DNA from: Pseudorhodoplanes sp.
GTDB lineage: Bacteria > Pseudomonadota > Alphaproteobacteria > Rhizobiales > Xanthobacteraceae
Direction of reading: 5' to 3'
Assembly: GCA_022843165.1 (NCBI GenBank)
Contig: JALHOD010000009.1
Location: forward strand, 1-64,000
Length of the DNA: 64,000 nucleotides
The translations under genes and the position numbers were made by a program. Under the pieces are notes generated by a model. It searched no databases. It had not been told where the DNA came from and was given only the letters and a program-made list of their open reading frames with translations. This document shows, one piece after another, positions 39,049 to 48,447 of the stretch; the stretch's first letter is position 1, and the number at the start of each line of letters is the position of its first letter.

Positions 39049-41316
39049 ATGCGTGGCGCACTCGGCGGTCCGCGCGTGCTGTTGCGCCGGCTCCGCGAGG
39101 TGATGGCGGAACCGGTCAGCGCGCAGGAGCGTCTCGACAAGATCGTGGTGTTGATCGCCGCCAACATGGTGGCGGAGGTCTGCTCCGTCTACGTGTTGCG
39201 CGTGGACGGCACGCTCGAATTGTACGCCACCGAAGGTCTGAAACGCGAAGCCGTCCATTTGACGGTCATGCGCACCGACGAAGGCCTGGTCGGCCTGGTC
39301 GCGAGCCAGGCCAATCCGATCAACCTCTCGGATGCCCAATCGCACCCGGCCTATTCCTACCGCCCGGAAACCGGCGAAGAAATCTACCATTCGTTCCTGG
39401 GCGTGCCGATCCTGCGCGCCGGCAATACGCTCGGCGTGCTGGTCGTGCAAAACCGGGCGCACCGCACCTATTCCGAGGAGGAAGTCGAGGCGCTGCAGAC
39501 GACCTCGATGGTGCTGGCCGAAATGATCGCGTCCGGGGAATTGTCGGCGCTGGCCTTGCCCGGCGCCGAGCCGGCCGTGCGTCCGCGCAAGAATCTCGCC
39601 GGCGCCGCCTTGTCGGAAGGGATCGCGCTCGGGCACGTGGTGCTGCACGAGCCGCGGGTGGCGATCAAGAATTTCATCGCCGACGACGTGCAGACCGAAC
39701 TCAAGCGCCTCGACGACGCGATCGCCACGTTGCGCGCCGATGTCGACCTGATGCTGGAACGCGGCGAAGTCTCGGACGGCCAGGAATCGCGCGAGGTGCT
39801 GGAAGCCTATCGTATGTTCGCGCATGACCGCGGCTGGCTTGACCGGATGCGCGAAGCCGTGGCCACCGGCCTCACCGCCGAGGCCGGAGTCGAGCGCGTG
39901 CAATCGGATTCGCGCGCCCGCATGCTGCGCTCCACCGATCCGTATTTGCGTGAAAGACTTCACGATCTCGACGATCTCGCCAACCGCCTGATGCGGCAAT
40001 TGATGGGCGTGGAACATGCCCCGCGCCGGGACCAGTTGCCGGACAACGCCATCGTGGTCGCGCGCATGATGGGTCCGGCCGCCCTGCTCGATTACGACCG
40101 GAAAAGGCTGCGCGGCCTGATCCTGGAAGAAGGCGGCCCGACCTCGCATGTCGCGATCGTCGCACGCGCGCTCGGGATCGCCGCTGTCGGCGAAGTCGAG
40201 AACATCACCGGCCTGGTGGAATCCGGCGATCCTGTGATCGTGGACGGCATTTCCGGCGAAGTCTTCCTTCGACCGCCACCGGATATCGAAAGCGCCTATG
40301 CCGAGCGGGTTCGCCTGCGCGCCCGCCGTCAGGCGCAATATCAGGCTTTGCGCGACAAGCCCTGCGTCACCAAGGATGGCCGCCACATCCAGCTCCTGAT
40401 CAATGCCGGGTTGCTGGTCGATCTGCCGCATATCGCGGAGACCGGCGCCGCCGGAATCGGGCTGTTCCGCACCGAATTGCAGTTCATGGTGGCGACGTCG
40501 TTCCCGCGCATCAACGAGCAGCTCTCGCTCTATCGCTCGGTGCTGGACGCCGCCGAAAAGCGGCCGGTGACCTTCCGCACCCTCGATATCGGCGGCGACA
40601 AGGTGCTGCCCTATATGCGCGCTTTCGAGGAGGAGAATCCGGCCATGGGATGGCGCGCGATCCGCCTCGGCCTCGACCGGCCGGGGCTGATGCGCAGCCA
40701 GATCCGCGCGCTGCTGAAAGCTTCGTCCGGCCGTGCGCTCAAGATCATGTTCCCGATGGTGGCGGTGGTCGAGGAATTCGACCAAGGCAAGGCGCTGGTG
40801 GAACACGAACTCACGCATTTGCGCCGCCACGGCCATATCTTGCCGGAGCGGGTCGAGATCGGCGCCATGCTGGAAGTGCCGTCCCTGCTCTATCAGCTCG
40901 ACGAACTGCTTCCCCGCGTCGACTTCCTGTCGGTCGGCTCGAACGATCTGTTCCAGTTCCTCTATGCGGTCGATCGCGGCAATGCCCGCGTCTCCGGCCG
41001 CTTCGATCCGCTTTCAACGCCGATCCTGCGTCCGCTGCGCGACATCGCCGCGAAAGGCGAGGCCTATGGCAAGCCCATAACGTTGTGCGGCGAACTGGCT
41101 TCCACGCCGATCGGCGCCCTCACGCTGGTCGCACTCGGCTATCGCGCCCTGTCGCTGACCCCGTCGGCCGTCGGACCGGTGAAAGCGATGCTGCTCGATC
41201 TCGATGCCGCAAAGGCGAAGGCCGTTATCGATCCGCTCATCGATGCACCGGCCGGCACGGTATCGGTGCGGCACCGGATCGAGATGTTCGCGGCCGCCGA
41301 AGGCCTGCAGCTTTAA
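39049..41316 (+). CDS. ptsP: Phosphoenolpyruvate-protein phosphotransferase PtsP (EI-Ntr)
   Basis: EI-Ntr starts the nitrogen phosphotransferase relay to NPr and EIIA-Ntr. The protein has 755 residues. A GAF domain occupies about 20-160 ([20 protein letters not shown]... [18 protein letters not shown]). The enzyme I part follows: phospho-His in [19 protein letters not shown] near 365, the PEP domain with [12 protein letters not shown] near 470 and [19 protein letters not shown] near 630. The ATG at 39049 is preceded by TAAGGA. It is 13 bp upstream of prfA, so ptsP-prfA-prmC are probably one operon. Confidence 0.97.
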   Translation: MRGALGGPRVLLRRLREVMAEPVSAQERLDKIVVLIAANMVAEVCSVYVLRVDGTLELYATEGLKREAVHLTVMRTDEGLVGLVASQANPINLSDAQSHPAYSYRPETGEEIYHSFLGVPILRAGNTLGVLVVQNRAHRTYSEEEVEALQTTSMVLAEMIASGELSALALPGAEPAVRPRKNLAGAALSEGIALGHVVLHEPRVAIKNFIADDVQTELKRLDDAIATLRADVDLMLERGEVSDGQESREVLEAYRMFAHDRGWLDRMREAVATGLTAEAGVERVQSDSRARMLRSTDPYLRERLHDLDDLANRLMRQLMGVEHAPRRDQLPDNAIVVARMMGPAALLDYDRKRLRGLILEEGGPTSHVAIVARALGIAAVGEVENITGLVESGDPVIVDGISGEVFLRPPPDIESAYAERVRLRARRQAQYQALRDKPCVTKDGRHIQLLINAGLLVDLPHIAETGAAGIGLFRTELQFMVATSFPRINEQLSLYRSVLDAAEKRPVTFRTLDIGGDKVLPYMRAFEEENPAMGWRAIRLGLDRPGLMRSQIRALLKASSGRALKIMFPMVAVVEEFDQGKALVEHELTHLRRHGHILPERVEIGAMLEVPSLLYQLDELLPRVDFLSVGSNDLFQFLYAVDRGNARVSGRFDPLSTPILRPLRDIAAKGEAYGKPITLCGELASTPIGALTLVALGYRALSLTPSAVGPVKAMLLDLDAAKAKAVIDPLIDAPAGTVSVRHRIEMFAAAEGLQL

Positions 41317-41329
41317 CCGCGATAGTCCC

Positions 41330-42403
41330 ATGTTGCCCGACACAAAACTCGACGCCATGTTGGCTCGCCATGCCACGCTGGAAGCCGAATTGTCCGGCCA
41401 GCTTGCCGCCGACAGTTACGTGAAATTGTCGCGCGAGTTTTCCGAACTCGGCCCGATCGTCGACGCCATCAAACGCTATCGCGCATTGGCCAGCGAGGCC
41501 GCCGATCTGGATGCGCTGCTGGCCGATCCCAAGACCGATCTCGAAATGCGCGCCATGGCGGAAGCCGAGAAACCGGAACTGGACGCGCGTCGCGAGGCGC
41601 TGGAGAAGGAAATCCGCGTTCATCTCATTCCAAAAGACGCGATGGACGAGCGCAACGTCATCCTCGAAATTCGTGCCGGCACCGGCGGCGACGAAGCCTC
41701 GCTGTTTGCCGGCGACCTGTTCCGCATGTACGAACGCTACGCTGCCAAGCAAGGCTGGAAGGTCGAGATCGTGGACTCCAGCGAAGGCACGATGGGCGGA
41801 TACAAGGAGATCATCGCGGAGGTTAAAGGCCGCGGCGCGTTCGCCAAGCTCAAGTTCGAATCGGGCGTGCATCGCGTGCAGCGGGTGCCGGCGACCGAGA
41901 CCTCCGGCCGCATTCACACCTCGGCGGCGACCGTCGCGGTACTGCCCGAAGCCGAAGACGTGGACGTCGCAATCCGGGACGACGACCTGAAGATCGACAC
42001 CATGCGATCGAGCGGCGCCGGCGGGCAGCATGTGAACAAGACCGAATCCGCGATTCGCATCACGCATATCCCGAGCGGCATCGTGGTCGCGGTGCAGGAG
42101 GACCGCTCCCAGCACAAGAACAAGGCGAAGGCGCTCGCGCTGTTGCGCACGAAATTGTACGACGCCGAGCGCAGCAAGCTGGATGCCGCCCGAGCCGCCG
42201 AGCGCCGCGGCCAGGTCGGCTCTGGCGACCGGTCCGAGCGCATTCGCACCTACAATTTTCCGCAAGGACGCGTCACCGATCATCGCATCAACCTGACACT
42301 CTACAATCTGCCGAAGGTGATGGAAGGTGAGGCTTTGGGCGACATCATCGACGCCCTGAGCACCGAACACCAGGCCGCCCTGCTGGCGGCGCAAGACGCA
42401 TGA
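41330..42403 (+). CDS. prfA: Peptide chain release factor 1
   Basis: RF1 reads UAA and UAG and triggers peptide release. The protein has 357 residues. The GGQ catalytic motif is in [14 protein letters not shown], and the RF1 codon-recognition PxT motif is the PAT of [12 protein letters not shown]. The frame overlaps the prmC start by ATGA, linking RF1 to the enzyme that methylates the GGQ glutamine. Confidence 0.98.
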   Translation: MLPDTKLDAMLARHATLEAELSGQLAADSYVKLSREFSELGPIVDAIKRYRALASEAADLDALLADPKTDLEMRAMAEAEKPELDARREALEKEIRVHLIPKDAMDERNVILEIRAGTGGDEASLFAGDLFRMYERYAAKQGWKVEIVDSSEGTMGGYKEIIAEVKGRGAFAKLKFESGVHRVQRVPATETSGRIHTSAATVAVLPEAEDVDVAIRDDDLKIDTMRSSGAGGQHVNKTESAIRITHIPSGIVVAVQEDRSQHKNKAKALALLRTKLYDAERSKLDAARAAERRGQVGSGDRSERIRTYNFPQGRVTDHRINLTLYNLPKVMEGEALGDIIDALSTEHQAALLAAQDA

Positions 42404-43287
42404 CACCATCCGATAGCGAGCGCGATCTGAGTCTCTCAGCCGCGCGCCGGGCGATCGCCGACCGTTTTCGCAGCGCCGGAATCGAATCGGCGGATCTCGA
42501 TGCGCGGCTTCTGCTCGGCCACGCGCTCGGCCTCGATCACGCGGGTCTGATCGCGGCCGGAAACCGCGTCCTGTCCGCGCAGGACATGGAATCCATCAAC
42601 GCTCTGGTCGCCCGCCGCGTGCAGTACGAGCCGGTCGCCCGCATTCTCGGCCGCAAGGAATTCTGGGGGCTGCCGTTGCGCCTGTCCGCCGCCACGCTGG
42701 TGCCGCGTCCTGACACGGAAATTGTTGTGGAAGCTGCACTCGCCGCGACCGATCGGCATTTTTCGCGAACGCAGCCCCTGCGCATCGCCGATCTGGGGAC
42801 CGGAACGGGCGCATTGCTGTTTGCGCTGCTTCGCGAATTGCCGCACGCTCAGGGAGTCGGCACGGATCTGAGCTCCGCGGCACTCGCAACCGCGCAGGAG
42901 AATGCCCGCGATCTCGGCTTGCTCGATCGCTGCGAGTTGATGGTCTCGGATTTCGGCTTGGCACTTCCAGAACCGTTCGATCTTGTCGTGTCGAACCCGC
43001 CTTACATCGCAAGCGCGGACATCGGACGATTGCCGCCGGAGGTGCGCGGCTACGACCCCGCGCTCGCGCTCGACGGCGGCGCGGACGGTCTGGATTGTTA
43101 CCGCAGGATCGCGGAAGACGCCGGGCGGCTGCTCAAGGCGGGCGGGCTGATCGTGCTGGAGATTGGCGCCGGCCAATCGGCGAACGTCACGGCCCTCATG
43201 GAATCAGCCGGGCTGCGGGCCGACGCACCGCCCCGCCCCGATCTGGCCGGCATCCCGCGCGCGCTTGTTTTTCGCAGCTTTTCTTAA
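42400..43287 (+). CDS. prmC: Release factor glutamine methyltransferase PrmC
   Basis: PrmC methylates the glutamine of the release factor GGQ motif. It has 295 residues. The SAM-binding motif is [15 protein letters not shown] near 128-142, and the catalytic motif is VVSNPPYIA near 202. The helical N-terminal RF-binding domain precedes these. The ATG overlaps the prfA stop (ATGA), so both are translated together. Confidence 0.97.
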   Translation: MTPSDSERDLSLSAARRAIADRFRSAGIESADLDARLLLGHALGLDHAGLIAAGNRVLSAQDMESINALVARRVQYEPVARILGRKEFWGLPLRLSAATLVPRPDTEIVVEAALAATDRHFSRTQPLRIADLGTGTGALLFALLRELPHAQGVGTDLSSAALATAQENARDLGLLDRCELMVSDFGLALPEPFDLVVSNPPYIASADIGRLPPEVRGYDPALALDGGADGLDCYRRIAEDAGRLLKAGGLIVLEIGAGQSANVTALMESAGLRADAPPRPDLAGIPRALVFRSFS

Positions 43288-43805
43288 CCTTGCCATGATG
43301 TGGACGCATCCCGGCGGTCCAAAATATCGCTTGGATTATGGGGCAAGAACGACTAGCTTCTGGACAAGATTTAAGCCCGGATGCCGATCGCATAACGAGC
43401 CCGAAGCCAAAGGCTTCGAGAGGCCGGCGACACGGAGGGATTAAAGGGCTGCAGATCAGGGCAAAAGCCAGGTCAATACAGGTCGACAATAACAGATATC
43501 GACAGCAGGTCGCGCAGAAGGCGATAGGTCGCGCAATACGCAGATTAGCCGATTTCGTTCATATGCTTCACCGGTTGAGCGCGCTCAACGTCAGAACGTA
43601 TGAGAGCAGCGTGTGAATTCAGGTGAGCGACGAACAGGAAGGCGCGGCGATTGCGCTGAGGGGTTCAAAAACTGCCGGGCTCGAGACCAGTGACGGGAAA
43701 GCCGTGAGTCGGCTGCGTTCATGGCAGGCGATATGCGTGTGTTGACGAGAATGAACCGAAAAGCGGCGCAGGCCGCATGACGAGGAGTCGGCGAACAGGC
43801 AAGCT
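43288..43805 (+). other. Long untranslated leader upstream of the DUF4167 gene
   Basis: This 518-bp gap has a composition unlike the flanking genes (more A and G, no third-position GC bias). It holds a 7-bp hairpin CGAAGCC-AAA-GGCTTCG (43402-43418), the perfect palindrome GTTGAGCGCGCTCAAC (43574-43589), and further short GC stems near 43660-43715. A 92-codon frame at 43338-43616 is basic and protein-like only in length. I read the region as a structured leader or a small RNA gene plus leader; the RNA boundaries are unknown. Confidence 0.4.
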
Positions 43806-44558
43806 ATGAGAAACGGACATCAGAGCAGCAAGCATCAGCATCAGCACCACCGCATGCGGGGACGTAACCGCGGCGGTGGCAAAAATCACAATCCGTTGAC
43901 GCGGGTTTACGAGTCCAACGGACCTGACGTGAAGATCCGCGGGACCGCAAATCATGTCGCCGAAAAGTATATCCAGCTGGCGCGCGATGCGACCGCGTCG
44001 GGAGATCCGGTTGCGGCCGAGAATTACTACCAGCACGCCGAACATTATTTCCGCTTGATCGCGACCGCGCAGGAACAGTTCCGCCAGAGCCAGCCGTTGC
44101 AGCAACGCGCCGAAGGCGGCGAAGCGCGCTCTGACGAGAGCTATGACGACGGAGATGAAAGCGTGCAGCCGCACTCGGGCGGCGGCGAGCCGCATTCGCC
44201 GCGCGACCAGCAGCAGGCTTATTCGCAGCGCGACGCGCAGCCTTATCAGCAGCGGGATCAGCAACCCTATCCGCCGCGCGAGCAGCAATCGCAACGCGAC
44301 CAACAGCCGCGTCATGACAACCGTCCGCAGAATGCCGCGCCGGTCGACGCGGCCGATGTGGAACGGCTTCCGTCCTTCATCACCGGCGGACAGCCGCAAC
44401 CGGCTCAAGGCAACGGCCAGCCGAACGGTGACGGCCAGGGCGACCGTTTTCCGCTGCATCGCCGCCGACGCCGCGGTCACCGCAATCCGCGTCCAGACAT
44501 GGCAGGCGGAGCGGACGGCGGCGACATGACGGACGACACGCCTCCGGCCGGCGAATAG
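43806..44558 (+). CDS. DUF4167 domain-containing protein
   Basis: The protein has 250 residues. DUF4167 covers about 25-100 (NPLTRVYESNGPDVKIRGTA, VAEKYIQLARDATASGDPVA, AENYYQHAEHYFRLI). The N-terminus is His/Arg/Gly-rich, and from about 105 the protein is Gln/Arg/Asp/Pro low-complexity, ending in the very basic RRRRRGHRNPR. This build suggests RNA or ribosome binding, but no function is established that I know of. It is placed behind prfA-prmC as in other Rhizobiales, with an unusually long leader and a strong terminator. Confidence 0.93.
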   Translation: MRNGHQSSKHQHQHHRMRGRNRGGGKNHNPLTRVYESNGPDVKIRGTANHVAEKYIQLARDATASGDPVAAENYYQHAEHYFRLIATAQEQFRQSQPLQQRAEGGEARSDESYDDGDESVQPHSGGGEPHSPRDQQQAYSQRDAQPYQQRDQQPYPPREQQSQRDQQPRHDNRPQNAAPVDAADVERLPSFITGGQPQPAQGNGQPNGDGQGDRFPLHRRRRRGHRNPRPDMAGGADGGDMTDDTPPAGE

Positions 44559-44593
44559 CCGTTCGCTTCACGCGACATTGTCATTGGATCATC

Positions 44594-44622
44594 ATGGCCG
44601 GGAGACATCCCGGCCATTTTTT
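44594..44622 (+). terminator. Terminator of the DUF4167 gene (ATGGCCGGG palindrome)
   Basis: ATGGCCGGGA (44594-44603) and TCCCGGCCAT (44608-44617) form a perfect 10-bp stem with a GACA loop and a six-T run. The first base of the opposing methyltransferase stop codon coincides with the last T. Confidence 0.92.
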
Positions 44623-45365
44623 CAGACCCGCGCCGCACCGCCGGGCGCAGGCGCCAGCACCGGCTCGAGCGACGGCACAAGCTGGCGCTTTTCCCGGCGC
44701 GCGGGAATCGCACGATAGATCTGCTTGGTGGCCTCCACGATATGCACGCCGGCAAAGGGCGCGGAAATCGTCGCGCCGGCGCGTTCCCAGGCGACCGCGG
44801 AGCGCAGGAACCAGCCACGCGGAACCGGCGGCATGTACAGCGCTTCGCCCCAGCCATTCGGCGTGAACAAGGTTTCGCGCAGGATCTTGGTGATCTGCGC
44901 GCGCGAATAGGGACGGCCATGCCCGAACGGCGTGGAATCGATGCGCGCCCAGAGTCCACGCCGGTTGGGCACCACGGCCAGCAGACGTCCATGCGGCGCC
45001 AGCACGCGCCAGACTTCGCGCAACATTGTGACCGGGTCGTCGGTCATCTCAAGCGCATGCACCAGCAGCACACGATCGAGCGCGGCGTCCGCCAGCGGCA
45101 ATCCCCGTTCGTCGACCAGGGCGGTGAGACCCGGCCGAGTCGATGGCCACTTCACCACGCCCTGCGCAGCGGGCATCAAGGCGAGGCACCGTTCGGCTTC
45201 CTCGCGGAACAACCCGAGATAGGGCGTGGCATAACCGATGCCGGCGACCCGCAGCGAGCCGAGATCGCTCCAGCGCGCGCGGATGCCGCGCCCGATGAAG
45301 CGGCGCGCCACGACGCCCAGGCCCTGCGAATAAAAGTCGCGCAGATCGACGACATCGATAAACAT
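44622..45365 (-). CDS. Class I SAM-dependent methyltransferase domain protein
   Basis: The protein has 247 residues. The N-terminus MFIDVVDLRDFYSQGLGVVAR is recognisable in Rhizobiales proteins that sit divergent from gloB. The methyltransferase part is degenerate at motif I (LRVAGIGYATPYLGLF); motif-like DRVLLVHALEMTDDPVTMLREVWRVLAPHGRLL is clear. The substrate is unknown. Its 3' end touches the DUF4167 terminator, and it is divergent from gloB over 128 bp. Confidence 0.88.
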   Translation of the reverse strand: MFIDVVDLRDFYSQGLGVVARRFIGRGIRARWSDLGSLRVAGIGYATPYLGLFREEAERCLALMPAAQGVVKWPSTRPGLTALVDERGLPLADAALDRVLLVHALEMTDDPVTMLREVWRVLAPHGRLLAVVPNRRGLWARIDSTPFGHGRPYSRAQITKILRETLFTPNGWGEALYMPPVPRGWFLRSAVAWERAGATISAPFAGVHIVEATKQIYRAIPARREKRQLVPSLEPVLAPAPGGAARV

Positions 45366-45493
45366 GCGGCAAGACTAGCACGATTTTCATCAATGAAAGG
45401 CGAAGGGCCGGATTGCCGCTTGACGGATGGACCTGTGGCGGCATGTTAGCGTTATCTTTGTCTGACCATTCCCACCAACAGCATGAGCAGTCC

Positions 45494-46261
45494 ATGGCCG
45501 CCCAAACTCATTTATTTCCCTGTCTGTCGGACAATTTCGGCGTCCTGTTGCACGACCCCTCCACCGGCGCGACAGCCTCCATCGATGCCCCGGAGGCCGC
45601 CGCCGTCGACGCCGCGCTGAAGGCGACCGGCTGGACACTGACCCACATTCTCGTCACGCATCATCATCAGGATCACACCGGCGGCATCGCGGAGCTCAAG
45701 ATGAGACACAAATGCCGCGTGATCGGCCCGCGCGACGAAGCATCGAAAATTCCCACCCTGGATCAGACGGTGGCCGGGGGCGATTCGATCAAGGTCGGCG
45801 CGCTCACGGGGCGCGTCCTCGACACGCCAGGTCACACATCGGGGCACATTTCGCTGGTATTCGACGCCGACAAGCTGGCGTTCGTCGGCGACACGCTGTT
45901 CTCCGTCGGCTGCGGCCGCGTGATCGAAGGCACGATGGAGCAGATGTGGAATTCTCTGCTCAAGCTGCGTGCGCTGCCGGACGACACGAAGTTCTTCTGC
46001 GGTCACGAATACACGCAAGCCAATATCAAGTTCGCTCTCACCATCGAGCCCGACAATAAGGCATTGCTGGCGCGGGCGAAGGAAGTCGATCAGCTTCGCG
46101 CCGCCGGCAAGCCGACGATCCCAGCCACCATTGGCGCGGAGAAAGCCGACAATTGCTTCCTGCGCGCCGACATTCCAGCGGTGGCCGCGGCGGTCGGCAT
46201 GACCGGAAAATCTCCGGCCGAGGTGTTCGCCGAAATCCGGGCGCGCAAGAACAAGTTCTGA
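45494..46261 (+). CDS. gloB: Hydroxyacylglutathione hydrolase (glyoxalase II)
   Basis: GloB hydrolyses S-lactoylglutathione to lactate and glutathione. The ATG at 45494 gives 255 residues. The metallo-beta-lactamase metal motif is LVTHHHQDHTGG near 52-63; further ligands lie in DTPGHTSGHIS, FVGDTLF and FFCGHEYT. The C-terminal HAGH domain (NCFLRADIPAVAAAV) marks the glyoxalase II family. The DUF985 cupin gene follows by 5 bp. Confidence 0.96.
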   Translation: MAAQTHLFPCLSDNFGVLLHDPSTGATASIDAPEAAAVDAALKATGWTLTHILVTHHHQDHTGGIAELKMRHKCRVIGPRDEASKIPTLDQTVAGGDSIKVGALTGRVLDTPGHTSGHISLVFDADKLAFVGDTLFSVGCGRVIEGTMEQMWNSLLKLRALPDDTKFFCGHEYTQANIKFALTIEPDNKALLARAKEVDQLRAAGKPTIPATIGAEKADNCFLRADIPAVAAAVGMTGKSPAEVFAEIRARKNKF

Positions 46262-46266
46262 CGCCG

Positions 46267-46695
46267 ATGAGCGCACATTCGGCTGCCGACATCATTCGCC
46301 TGCTGGATCTGAAGCCGCATCCCGAAGGCGGTCATTATCGCGAGACCTTCCGCGATGCGCGGACGGTCGAAGGCGGCCGCGCCGCATCAACCGCGATCCA
46401 TTTCCTGCTGGCGCGCGGCGAGCGTTCGCATTGGCATCGGGTCGACGCCTCCGAAGCCTGGCACTGGCATGCCGGCGCGCCGCTCCGGCTTCAGATTGCG
46501 AGCGGCACGGCGATCAGCAGCGTCACGCTGGGAGCCGACCTGCTGGGCGGCGAACAGCCGCAGGCCGTCGTCCCCGCCGGTGACTGGCAGGCGGCCGAAA
46601 CGCTGGGCAACTGGACCCTTGTCGGCTGCACCGTCGCGCCGGGCTTCGAGTTCTCTGGCTTCGAACTGGCGCCGAAGGACTGGACACCGGGCTAG
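46267..46695 (+). CDS. DUF985 cupin-fold protein
   Basis: The protein has 142 residues. The family blocks are LDLKPHPEGGHYRETFRD, TAIHFLLARGERSHWHRVDA and EAWHWHAGAPLRL, with the cupin His pattern, ending VGCTVAPGFEFSGFELA. Members are small metal-binding cupins of unknown role. It follows gloB by 5 bp, so it is in its operon. Its TAG overlaps the stop of the opposing EamA gene through CTAG. Confidence 0.93.
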   Translation: MSAHSAADIIRLLDLKPHPEGGHYRETFRDARTVEGGRAASTAIHFLLARGERSHWHRVDASEAWHWHAGAPLRLQIASGTAISSVTLGADLLGGEQPQAVVPAGDWQAAETLGNWTLVGCTVAPGFEFSGFELAPKDWTPG

Positions 46696-47564
46696 CGGCG
46701 TTTCCGCTGCATGTCTTTAGCTGCGATCAGCCCGCCGCCTGCGATCAGAAGCGCCGCCACGACCAGCGACATGGTCGCCTCGGCATATCCCGCCAGAACC
46801 AGAAAACATGTCGAAAGGACCGGCGCTGCGTAGGACGCCGCGCCCAGCACCCGGATATCGCCGCGCTTCATGCCGATGTCCCAGACATAGAAAGCGGCGC
46901 CGACCGGGCCAAGACCGAGGCCAAGCACCGCAAGCCACTCGCCGGCAAGCGATGGCCAGATGGTGGTCTCGAACAGCAGGTGACAGATCGTGGCCAGCAT
47001 GGCCGTGACGATGCAAAATCCCGCGACCGCGTCGGTCGGCACTGATGCGAAGCGGCGCGAGAGCACCGAATAGATCGCCCAGACGAACGCGGCGACAAAA
47101 GCCGCCGCATAGCCTGGAATGAATTCCGCGACAAAGCCAAGCTGCGCGCGGCCGGCGATCAGCACAATCGTGCCGGCAAGGCCGAGCGCCGCACCGACCA
47201 GATGGTGCGCGCGCAGGCCTTCGCCGGGCAGGAACGACGAGAACAGCACGATCAGCAGCGGCCAGAGATAGTTGATCAGTCCGGATTCCGCCGGCGGCGC
47301 CAGACGCAGCGCCATGAAGTAAAGCGCGTGGTAGCCAAACAGCCCGAAAATCCCGAGCGCCCAGACCGCGGGCGGCTGGCGCAGCGCCGAGGCGGCACCC
47401 TTGCGGACCATCCAGGTTCCAGCGCCGATCAGACCACCGACCGCGAACGTCATCGCGGCGAGTTGGAACGGTGGCATGCGGCCGGACGCCGCCGTCAGCA
47501 GGGCCAGCAGCGACCACATCAGGATAGCGGCGAAGCCGACAAAGGTCGCTGCGCGGGAGGTCAT
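46692..47564 (-). CDS. EamA/DMT family membrane exporter (YddG-like)
   Basis: The protein has 290 residues and about ten hydrophobic helices. The block GYHALYFMALRLAPPAESGLINYLWPLLIVLF is typical of the aromatic amino acid exporter YddG branch, though the substrate is inferred. It begins 18 bp after the phbB stop, so it may be read through from the PHB genes. Its stop overlaps the DUF985 stop. Confidence 0.9.
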   Translation of the reverse strand: MTSRAATFVGFAAILMWSLLALLTAASGRMPPFQLAAMTFAVGGLIGAGTWMVRKGAASALRQPPAVWALGIFGLFGYHALYFMALRLAPPAESGLINYLWPLLIVLFSSFLPGEGLRAHHLVGAALGLAGTIVLIAGRAQLGFVAEFIPGYAAAFVAAFVWAIYSVLSRRFASVPTDAVAGFCIVTAMLATICHLLFETTIWPSLAGEWLAVLGLGLGPVGAAFYVWDIGMKRGDIRVLGAASYAAPVLSTCFLVLAGYAEATMSLVVAALLIAGGGLIAAKDMQRKRR

Positions 47565-47582
47565 TCCGGAACGAGCGCGCCC

Positions 47583-48308
47583 TCACGCCATGAATTGACC
47601 GCCGTTGGCCGTGAGCGTCGAGCCCGTGATGAAGCTGGACTCATCGGCCGCGAGGAAAACCACGCAGCGCGCGATCTCCTCGGGTTCGCCCAGCCGGCCC
47701 ACCGGGATCAGCGGCAAAATGCTTTTTTCAAGCACGTCCTTCGGCACGGCCTTGACCATTTCGGTGGCGATATAGCCGGGGCAGATCGCGTTGACGGTAA
47801 TGCCCTTTTTCGCATTCTCCTGCGCCAGCGCCTTAGTGAACCCGATCTCGCCGGCCTTCGCCGCCGAATAATTCACCTGCCCCATCTGGCCCTTCTGACC
47901 GTTAATCGAGGAGATATTAATGATGCGGCCGAAATTGCGCTCGCGCATCCCGTCGATCACCTGTCGCGTCATGTTGAACAGCGAGCCGAGATTGGTGTTG
48001 ATCACCGCGTTCCAGTGATCCGGGGTCATTCGATGGAACATGGTGTCGCGCGTGATGCCGGCATTGTTGACCAGCACCTCGATCGGGCCGAGATCGGCGG
48101 CCACCTGTTTCAGGCCGGTCTCGCACGCCTCGAACGAGGAGACGTCCCATTTGTAGACCGGGATGCCGGTCTCGCTTTTGAATTTCTGCGCGGCCTCGTC
48201 ATTGCCGGCATAGTTGGCGGCAACCTTGTAGCCGCTGTTCTTCAAAGCGACCGATATCGCGGCGCCGATTCCTCGAGTGCCGCCCGTTACCACTGCTACC
48301 CGTGCCAT
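47583..48308 (-). CDS. phbB: Acetoacetyl-CoA reductase
   Basis: PhbB reduces acetoacetyl-CoA to (R)-3-hydroxybutyryl-CoA with NADPH, the second step of PHB synthesis. The ATG at 48308 gives 241 residues, the usual length. The SDR motifs are VTGGTRGIGAAI near 7-18, NNAGITRD near 85, and the catalytic YSAAKAG near 150; ICPGYIATEMV is typical of PhbB. It lies downstream of phbA on the same strand, separated by a hairpin. Confidence 0.97.
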   Translation of the reverse strand: MARVAVVTGGTRGIGAAISVALKNSGYKVAANYAGNDEAAQKFKSETGIPVYKWDVSSFEACETGLKQVAADLGPIEVLVNNAGITRDTMFHRMTPDHWNAVINTNLGSLFNMTRQVIDGMRERNFGRIINISSINGQKGQMGQVNYSAAKAGEIGFTKALAQENAKKGITVNAICPGYIATEMVKAVPKDVLEKSILPLIPVGRLGEPEEIARCVVFLAADESSFITGSTLTANGGQFMA

Positions 48309-48380
48309 ACGCAACGCCCCCCTGTCAGGCCTCAGCCTCGTTCCTCCGGACATCCGTTTCTTGTTTTTTCCATATGGCCA

Positions 48381-48411
48381 AAACAATAATGGCCGGGTCA
48401 AGCCCGGCCAT
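48381..48411 (-). terminator. Terminator after phbA (ATGGCCGGG palindrome)
   Basis: ATGGCCGGG (48389-48397) and CCCGGCCAT (48403-48411) form a perfect 9-bp stem with a 5-nt loop, followed on the minus strand by the T-rich ATTATTGTTTTGG. It lies 37 bp past the phbA stop and 80 bp before the phbB start, so it could set a lower level of phbB relative to phbA. Confidence 0.8.
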
Positions 48412-48447
48412 TACATCAATTGGTCTGAAGCAAACCAGCGACGGACG

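Noticed and set aside
39025-40836. 603-codon frame opposite ptsP
   Set aside because: Shadow of ptsP, rich in His/Arg/Gln as typical of antisense frames in GC-rich DNA.
43338-43616. 92-codon frame in the DUF4167 leader
   Set aside because: Codon use unlike neighbours and no ribosome-binding site; the region looks like structured RNA.
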